Shown one piece after another: positions 13,791-17,079 of a stretch of DNA of 17,079 nucleotides. The notes beneath the pieces were generated by a model. The model had not been told where the DNA came from. It did no database searches and saw only the letters and a list, made by a program, of their open reading frames with translations. Every line of letters begins with the position of its first letter. The first letter of the stretch is position 1. A program made the translations under genes and the position numbers. The stretch is from Treponema sp. (GTDB taxonomy: Bacteria; Spirochaetota; Spirochaetia; Treponematales; Treponemataceae), in the NCBI GenBank assembly GCA_018384055.1, contig JAHAZL010000044.1, positions 1 through 17,079 of the forward strand. Direction: 5' to 3'.

Positions 13791-14867
13791 TTACTGAACT
13801 ATGAAGTTCCGAAAATAATTTTTCATTGCATCTGAAAAACCACCGTGAATCTTCTTTTCCATGGCCTTTACAGCGCGTTCCTTAGCGTCATCATATGAAA
13901 CACTGCCTTCCCTACCATTAACTTTGTATGGAAGAAGCCGGTCTCCCGTTACACGGTCAAGGATGAAGGAATCAAGATTATAGCGGCATCTTGTAGTCTT
14001 CTTGCCTTTAGTTTCACTTTCTTCAAAAGTTATCATGCCTGTAAGCACATATCTTGCATTCTTGTCAAAACTTGGAATAAAACCATACTTTGAAATTTCT
14101 GAAACATATGCACTTTCGATTCTTCCATTAACATCACCCTGAAAGGCAACGAACATTGGAATTGTCTTTGCTACTTCATGTCTTTTTGCTGCAATCGCTT
14201 TTGACGACTGACACAAAGACTTGATGGAATTTGCTTTAGCAGAATCAATAACAGAAAGTCTGGTCCAAAGGTTTTCATCTTCTTCTGCAATATAGCAGGC
14301 AAAATCAAGTGTAGAGAAAGTTTCAATGGATGCATCACCTGATTCTGCAGCATAAAGCAAACCTGCAACGGCAGCAGAATTCTTTCTGATCATGTCTTCA
14401 AGAGTCTGTGCGGCAGCAACTTTATCCATTACGGCTACAGCGTAGTGGGTTTCCTTGTTGTCAAACCAATATTCCTTGATTTCAACACCAATCAAATCCT
14501 TTACATCTACTTTCTTGAGAATTTTTTGATTGAAATCCTCAATCTTAGCAGTTGCAACCTTACCGTCAGCCTGAGCCTGAACCATACGCTTTGAAGCCTG
14601 TGTTTCAGACTTTACGGACTGATTGAAAATGGAAGCAATTCCGCTTACAGCCTTTACTTCTGCAGTATCTCTGTCAGGTCCCGTACCTACGGCAGCAAAA
14701 TATTTGCTGGAAGGAAAAACAGTTGCAGGAGTTTCTATCCATTCCGGCATTTTTGCTGGCCTGTCGGCTTTCTTTTTTGCACCAAAAAGCAGACCGCCTG
14801 TTAAAGAAAACATCAACAGGCAGACAATTACTTTAAGGGAAAAGCAATTCTTTTTATTTAGCATCAT
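13791..14867 (-). CDS. LPP20-family-like exported protein
   Basis: A 358-residue exported protein with a signal peptide (residues about 1-30, ending LLFGA) but no lipobox Cys, although LPP20 relatives are often lipoproteins. The domain opening PEWIETPATV followed by YFAAVGTGPDRDTAEVKAVSGIASIF (about 41-80) is the LPP20 pattern. The second half holds a region like other periplasmic CsgG/LpoB-neighbour proteins (MFVAFQGDVNGRIESAYV). The start ATG (14867, or the adjacent ATG at 14864) lies inside the end of the upstream gene with no ribosome binding site, so it is probably translationally coupled. Last gene of the three-gene envelope operon. Exact role unknown. Confidence 0.75.
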   Translation of the reverse strand: MMLNKKNCFSLKVIVCLLMFSLTGGLLFGAKKKADRPAKMPEWIETPATVFPSSKYFAAVGTGPDRDTAEVKAVSGIASIFNQSVKSETQASKRMVQAQADGKVATAKIEDFNQKILKKVDVKDLIGVEIKEYWFDNKETHYAVAVMDKVAAAQTLEDMIRKNSAAVAGLLYAAESGDASIETFSTLDFACYIAEEDENLWTRLSVIDSAKANSIKSLCQSSKAIAAKRHEVAKTIPMFVAFQGDVNGRIESAYVSEISKYGFIPSFDKNARYVLTGMITFEESETKGKKTTRCRYNLDSFILDRVTGDRLLPYKVNGREGSVSYDDAKERAVKAMEKKIHGGFSDAMKNYFRNFIVQ

Positions 14868-16371
14868 AAGTCATTGTATTGTTTGAGTTCAAACATTCTG
14901 AAACTACGACTGTTGGTTTTCCTGCAGAAACTACAACATCCGGTATTACATCCTGCCTTCCATTTGAGTAATCGATTGTTACTACATAAGAACCTGGTGC
15001 TACAGTAAAACCAGCTGTGCTTGCCTTATGAGGGAAGAATGCACCCTGACGAACATCAGCCTTTTCTGCTTCAACAACGGCAGCACATGCCTTGTTTACG
15101 CCAGCAACTGCAGCTACATAAGCGGCTTCTGCTGCAATAGCCTTTAAACCGGAAGCACTTTCCATTGCATTCTGAGCAACTACAAGAGTTGTAATTCCGG
15201 TTGCAAGGGCTGCAGTATTCTTTGTAATGTTTCTTGTAAGGCTTCTCTTGTATGCACCGTATGCCTTGCTTGCAACATCCATTGCTACGGCTTCATCGAA
15301 ATCTTCTACGAGTACTGGAGTCTGGCTTGTTCCATCAGAAAGAGTTACCTTCACAACATCAACTGTATGCTTCTGTTTTTCTTTTTTGAACACTGGATAA
15401 GCAATCTTGAAATTAACATTTACACCAAAAACATTGGCTACTGTCTGCATAGGAAGATTTGAATCTTCTCTGAGACCAATCTTATCTGCCAATGTAACAA
15501 CATCAAGGCGTCCCATTCCTGCAGGAATAGAAAGGTCGTCTTTTACAAGGCTCTTATTCTTGAGTGCTGAAGAAAAATCCTTTGCGTGATCCAGATCTCC
15601 GTTTGCAGCGTATGCCAAAGTTCCCAGGTATGCCAAGAATTCTGAACTTTCATACTGAGGAGCTCCCTTTGCTGGAACATTTTCTTCACTAAAGTTAAAT
15701 GAAGCATTATTCTTTTCAAGTAATTCGTTCAATGTGTTTTTAGAACCATCATCACTTTCACTCAGTGCATCAAGTTCCTTCTGAGCGGCAACTATGGCTG
15801 CAATTTCTTCCTTGTAATTACCCGTATATTCATTCATTACACCAATGGCTCTATCTACTTCGCCCATCTTGAATGCATTAACAACCTTCATAGAATATGC
15901 AAGGATTCTTTCGTAGGTTGTACCAGAATAAGTAACGCTGTTTTCACCTGCAAGAGTTGCTTCCAGAGACTTTGCACCAGTCACGTCCTTTGTAAGGCTC
16001 TGCATGTCCTTCTGAACCTGTACAAATTCCCTTGCCGATTCCATGTAATCCTGCTTATAGAACTTAAGCATGGATGAATCAAGTTCTGTAAGTACAAGGT
16101 CTGACTTGCGAAGTTCAAGCATTGCAAGACAAGCATTATAATCGCCTCTAGCATAAGCATCATCAAATTCTGCCTGATCATACTTTGTCTTTTTTTTCGA
16201 AGTCTTTTTGCTTTCTGTTTTTTTGTCTGTCTTTTTTCCAGTTTTCTTTTCTGCCTTCTTTTCAGTCTTCTTTTCTGAATCAGCACCATCTACCTTAGAT
16301 GTTGATCCACAAGAAGCAAAAAACATGATTGCAACTAAAGCTACAAATAAAGCCTTAACAATCTTCTTCAT
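14854..16371 (-). CDS. Lys-rich lipoprotein, COG3014-like
   Basis: A 505-residue lipoprotein. I place the start at the ATG at 16371, behind AAGGGG, giving the leader MKKIVKALFVALVAIMFFASC with Cys21 as the lipidation site; a start at 16401 would lengthen the leader without a ribosome binding site. Residues 33-63 are a Lys/Thr/Glu tract of period four (KKTE, KKAE, KKTG, KKTD), probably a flexible linker that crosses or binds the cell wall. The remainder looks helical, with TPR-like stretches (YARGDYNACLAMLELRKSDLV), then a C-terminal part with an Ala-rich segment (about 390-440) and a beta-rich end (GFTVAPGSYVVTIDYSNG). The lpoB-COG3014-LPP20 order is the main ground for the family call. It overlaps the next gene by 14 bp. 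Confidence 0.7.
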   Translation of the reverse strand: MKKIVKALFVALVAIMFFASCGSTSKVDGADSEKKTEKKAEKKTGKKTDKKTESKKTSKKKTKYDQAEFDDAYARGDYNACLAMLELRKSDLVLTELDSSMLKFYKQDYMESAREFVQVQKDMQSLTKDVTGAKSLEATLAGENSVTYSGTTYERILAYSMKVVNAFKMGEVDRAIGVMNEYTGNYKEEIAAIVAAQKELDALSESDDGSKNTLNELLEKNNASFNFSEENVPAKGAPQYESSEFLAYLGTLAYAANGDLDHAKDFSSALKNKSLVKDDLSIPAGMGRLDVVTLADKIGLREDSNLPMQTVANVFGVNVNFKIAYPVFKKEKQKHTVDVVKVTLSDGTSQTPVLVEDFDEAVAMDVASKAYGAYKRSLTRNITKNTAALATGITTLVVAQNAMESASGLKAIAAEAAYVAAVAGVNKACAAVVEAEKADVRQGAFFPHKASTAGFTVAPGSYVVTIDYSNGRQDVIPDVVVSAGKPTVVVSECLNSNNTMTYDAK

Positions 16372-16402
16372 AATAAACCCCTTTATATTTTGAAATAACA
16401 AA

Positions 16403-16999
16403 TTACTTGCTCTTTACTTTTCCCATTTTCTTAAGATAATTCTTCACTTCTTCAGAAGGTTCAAACATATCTACAGTGCGGTGTGTCCTCAAGTCGTTAA
16501 GTTCAATGTTAACGATGTATGTGCGTTCCTGCTTTTTACCGCTGTTCTGAACCATAAGTTTAACAGAACCTGTGAGCATGTAGTCAGCTGCATCTTCATT
16601 ATCAATTTCAACAGCCTGGTCTTCGTTTGCATGATCAGACTGGTCTGCAGCTTCTTCACGCATTGCATTTCTTACATCGCTGTTTGCCATGAATTCAAGA
16701 ACACCACTCTTAAGGATTGCTGTCTTAAGGCTATTACCGATTATCTGTGTATCAAAAAACTCACCTGTCTCGTCTTTAATTTTACCGATTGTTACAATAG
16801 GAGCTCTTCCATTCTTCTCTTCAAATCTTTCAACTCTAGGTGACTTTATGACCTGATCAACGATATCCTTACATACAACACGCGCATCAGACTCATTCAA
16901 ATAAATTGTCAAATCAGCATCGCCGCCTCTTTTTGCCTTTGCAAAAACTGAAGTGGCAACGGCAATAATCATTGTCAAAGCAATCAATACTTTCTTCAT
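16403..16999 (-). CDS. LpoB-like penicillin-binding protein activator
   Basis: A 198-residue exported protein. LpoB in E. coli is an outer-membrane lipoprotein that stimulates PBP1b. Here the pattern fits: LTIYLNESDARVVCKDIVDQVIKS (about 30-53), PIVTIGKIKDETGEFFDT (about 67-84), an allele-like ILKSGVLEFMANSDVRNAMREE, DYMLTGSVKLM (about 140-150) and TYIVNIELNDLRTHRTVDM. The signal peptide ends SVFA at residue 20 and has no Cys, so it is probably soluble in the periplasm rather than lipid-anchored. AGGAG lies nine bases before the ATG at 16999. First gene of the operon; 31 bp separate it from the lipoprotein gene. LpoB versus a general CsgG-like role cannot be settled here. Confidence 0.75.
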   Translation of the reverse strand: MKKVLIALTMIIAVATSVFAKAKRGGDADLTIYLNESDARVVCKDIVDQVIKSPRVERFEEKNGRAPIVTIGKIKDETGEFFDTQIIGNSLKTAILKSGVLEFMANSDVRNAMREEAADQSDHANEDQAVEIDNEDAADYMLTGSVKLMVQNSGKKQERTYIVNIELNDLRTHRTVDMFEPSEEVKNYLKKMGKVKSK

Positions 17000-17041
17000 T
17001 TCTTCATTCTCCTAATTGATTTACGGTTTTCCATAAATTTG

Positions 17042-17069
17042 ATTTTATATGAAATTAATTTTAATGCAA
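17042..17069 (-). promoter_or_regulatory. Promoter of the LpoB-like operon
   Basis: On the minus strand TTGCAT (complement of 17064-17069), a 16-bp spacer and TAAAAT (complement of 17042-17047) form a plausible sigma70-type promoter in an AT-rich stretch. It would give a leader of about 35 nt containing the AGGAG. The same TTGCAT -35 box precedes metK. Confidence 0.55.
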
Positions 17070-17079
17070 TATTGTAATT

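Noticed and set aside
1..17079. CRISPR arrays, tRNA or rRNA genes, complete insertion sequences, prophage genes
   Set aside because: No regularly spaced repeats, cloverleaf-like sequence, rRNA core, transposase or phage proteins were seen.

Overview
The window reads as chromosomal DNA of a Treponema-like spirochaete, probably a gut, rumen or oral commensal rather than T. pallidum. This rests on overall protein character, AT-rich intergenic DNA with sigma70-type promoters, LptC/LptA/LptB homologues downstream of a polyprenyl synthetase, and an LpoB / COG3014-like / LPP20 lipoprotein set. The assignment is from family recognition only; no search was run. Nearly all the sequence is explained by core genes. 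I see no phage, plasmid, CRISPR or complete insertion sequence.

Left part (1-5267). glmS (minus) is followed by the first codons of another minus-strand gene at the window edge. Divergent from glmS is a gene for a secreted, probably outer-membrane protein (2046-3254). It converges on nth with an 11-bp overlap of coding ends. nth in turn overlaps the end of metK by 19 bp, so metK-nth is a minus-strand operon. A 230-bp divergent promoter region separates metK from a stand-alone CBM48 glycogen-binding-domain gene.

Middle part (5268-8242). The CBM48 gene and a ModF/PhrA-like double-ATPase gene (minus) converge on one bidirectional terminator. Overlapping divergent promoters separate the ATPase gene from a gene for an exported repeat protein, which ends at a strong terminator.

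Envelope operon (8299-12411). Polyprenyl diphosphate synthase, a TPR protein, an RseC-like membrane protein, LptC, LptA and LptB follow one another with every junction overlapping. The operon links a lipid-carrier precursor enzyme to the inner-membrane and periplasmic parts of the lipopolysaccharide/glycolipid export bridge.

Right part (12412-17079). The 360-bp gap after lptB holds a minus-strand SRP RNA gene with a near-consensus promoter and U-tract terminator, a decayed 3' end of a ketopantoate reductase gene (panE), and the purC promoter. After purC lies a 108-bp element with 11-bp terminal inverted repeats and internal hairpins. The window ends with a three-gene minus-strand operon, in transcription order LpoB-like, Lys-rich lipoprotein (COG3014-like) and LPP20-like, which probably acts in the envelope or periplasm.

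The most noteworthy items are the panE remnant abutting the SRP RNA promoter, the 108-bp MITE-like element, the degenerate first ATPase site of the ModF-like protein, and the fully overlapping lpt operon.
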